A stretch of 64,000 nucleotides of DNA from Chloroflexota bacterium (GTDB lineage: Bacteria; Chloroflexota; Ktedonobacteria; Ktedonobacterales; JADMIN01), in NCBI GenBank assembly GCA_021323855.1, contig JAJPKE010000009.1:62001-126000 (forward strand), read 5' to 3'. The notes under the pieces were generated by a model. The model did not search any database, was not told the origin of the DNA, and saw only the letters and a program-made list of their open reading frames with translations. Shown one piece after another: positions 62,429 through 64,000 of the stretch. Position 1 is the first letter of the stretch, and each line of letters starts with the position of its first letter. Both the position numbers and the translations under genes were made by a program.

Positions 62429-62606
62429 GTCGCGGATATCAGGATATTCAGGATATTCAGTGACGACATTCCGCTGCTGCAACTAGGCTATTCGTTGCGA
62501 TAGCGTGGCGTTTGGTACCCTTGATGCTGTCTCCTGCGTCTCAGGTATGAGATGGCATGATGGGTACCGGTTTTTTCGCCTGGTTAGCAGTGTGAAGGGG
62601 GCGCGT

Positions 62607-63425
62607 ATGGCGGCACAGCACGTAGAGACAGAACAGGAACAGGCGACTCTTTCCACCGGTCTCCAGTCAGCTACCGAGGAGCCAGAAGAGGAGGAAGAGG
62701 GCGCCGTCATGACGCTGGTGGAGCATCTCGAAGAGTTGCGCCGGCGCATTATCCGCTCTTTCATCGCTGTCGTGGTCGCCTCGATTGCGGGGTTCTTCCT
62801 CTGGGATCGTGTGCTCAATCTGCTGACCAATCCATTGCCGGACATTGCTGCTAAGCTTCCGCATACTCATGGTGGCCAAAAGCTCATTACTACCGACATC
62901 GGTGAGCCATTTTTGATTGCGCTGAAACTGGCGCTGGCCATCGGTATCGTCATCGCTTCTCCTTATATCCTCTATCAGATTGGCGCGTTCTTCACGCCTG
63001 CTTTGACCCGGAAGGAGCGTAAGTATGCGATTCCGTTCGCGCTGCTGGGCATTGGCCTCTTCGTTATCGGCATAGTCGTCGGCTACTTCGTGTTGCGGTA
63101 TCCGGTAGATTGGCTGATTAACTTCGGCAATTCGCAGTTCGATATGCTTATCAAAGCCGACAGCTATCTAACGTTCGTCGCCTACTTCCTGCTGGCGTTC
63201 GGCATTACCTTTGAGTTGCCGCTGGTGCTGACGTTTCTGGGAGTGGTAGGCATCATCAACAGCAGGATGTTGCGCGCGAAGCGCATGTATATCCTCTTTG
63301 GCCTCTGGATTCTCTCCTGTTTTATCACTCCTGGCGCGGACCCCTATAGCCCGGTGATCGTTGGCGTTGCGCTAACGCTCCTGTTCGAGTTTTCGATCAT
63401 CCTGCTGCGCATCATCAAACGCTAA
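62607..63425 (+). CDS. tatC: Sec-independent translocase TatC
   Basis: MTLVEHLEELRRRIIRSF, six TM segments, FGITFELPLVLTFLGVVGI, FITPGADPYSPVIVGVALTLLFEFSIIL. Confidence 0.95.
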   Translation: MAAQHVETEQEQATLSTGLQSATEEPEEEEEGAVMTLVEHLEELRRRIIRSFIAVVVASIAGFFLWDRVLNLLTNPLPDIAAKLPHTHGGQKLITTDIGEPFLIALKLALAIGIVIASPYILYQIGAFFTPALTRKERKYAIPFALLGIGLFVIGIVVGYFVLRYPVDWLINFGNSQFDMLIKADSYLTFVAYFLLAFGITFELPLVLTFLGVVGIINSRMLRAKRMYILFGLWILSCFITPGADPYSPVIVGVALTLLFEFSIILLRIIKR

Positions 63426-63451
63426 ACGTTCAGTGCATCACTGTACAAAGA

Positions 63452-63485
63452 AAAGCCACGTCATTCGCTACGAAGACGTGGCTTT
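63452..63485. terminator. Hairpin, probable bidirectional terminator between convergent tatC and the downstream minus-strand gene
   Basis: Perfect 11-bp stem AAAGCCACGTC / GACGTGGCTTT. Confidence 0.8.
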
Positions 63486-63508
63486 CGGCGTCTAATCAGG
63501 TGGTGGCG

Positions 63509-63967
63509 CTAGCGGGTGCCTGCGCGGGCGGAACGTTTATTCTTGGGCTGCGGGATGTAGCGTTGCTTGACATGGTACGCGCGATATTGGTCACGCTGTT
63601 CCTTGTACTTGAACATGAAATAATACGCCCAATAGACGACGATGATCGCCAGCCAGACCAGCCAGAGATAGCGCCAAATGCGGTCCGAGAAGAACGAGCT
63701 ATCCATCGCGATGCGGGCAAACCAGATGAACGGACCGACAAACGCGACCAGCGCAAACTGATTCAGCATCTTATCGAAGATGCCTCTGTGCAGCGCATTA
63801 TTGCCAAAGAAGCGGCGACGCCCTTCCAGATGATAATACAGATAGATGAGCAGGATGATGCCGCAGAAAGTGAGCCACTGCCAGGTGTAGTGGAAAACCT
63901 CTGGGTGTGTTGGGTCCCCGGTTGCGTCCTGGGGATTCGTAAACAACCACTGTCGAAGATGGTCCAT
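63509..63967 (-). CDS. Multi-pass membrane hypothetical protein
   Basis: Three to four hydrophobic segments, basic C-terminus; MDHLRQWLF start near window end. Confidence 0.75.
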   Translation of the reverse strand: MDHLRQWLFTNPQDATGDPTHPEVFHYTWQWLTFCGIILLIYLYYHLEGRRRFFGNNALHRGIFDKMLNQFALVAFVGPFIWFARIAMDSSFFSDRIWRYLWLVWLAIIVVYWAYYFMFKYKEQRDQYRAYHVKQRYIPQPKNKRSARAGTR

Positions 63968-64000
63968 TGCGCGTTCTGTTCCTCCCGCCGCCCGACGTTT

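Overview
64-kb window of a GC-rich bacterial chromosome. Gene content and style (DrrAB-type ABC, DUF4032, PspA/PspAA/PspAB/HtpX, beta-oxidation operon) suggest a Chloroflexota/Ktedonobacteria-like host; this is inference only. Most of the window is dense, ordinary housekeeping and metabolic coding: mutS (partial)-mutL, an rlmD-like/maf/gluQ operon, glpD, a flavin monooxygenase, an orphan histidine kinase, malQ, a DUF4032 protein, a BI-1 protein, gyrB, a YyaL-like protein, a MacB/FtsX ABC exporter, a five-gene fatty-acid beta-oxidation run, MarR + DrrAB, PadR-modA-modB, recG, a GltD-like Fe-S oxidoreductase, a GH3 lipoprotein, an M55 peptidase, phosphomannomutase, the Psp cluster and tatA-tatC. 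No tRNA, rRNA or CRISPR was recognised. The strongest unusual signals are: (1) an IS200/IS605 element (tnpA+tnpB) of about 1.8 kb that splits a molbindin (Mop) gene. Both halves can be rejoined in frame, the N-terminal half also carries an in-frame amber codon, and the ORF track misses both fragments. (2) A 435-aa HNH-containing intein in GyrB. (3) A pspA gene broken by an apparent 1-nt deletion next to intact pspAA/pspAB/htpX. (4) A MarR regulator fused to a beta-repeat domain, with a perfect 10-bp inverted-repeat operator in the divergent promoter of an ABC exporter. Several operator-like repeats and REP-like palindromes are also reported.
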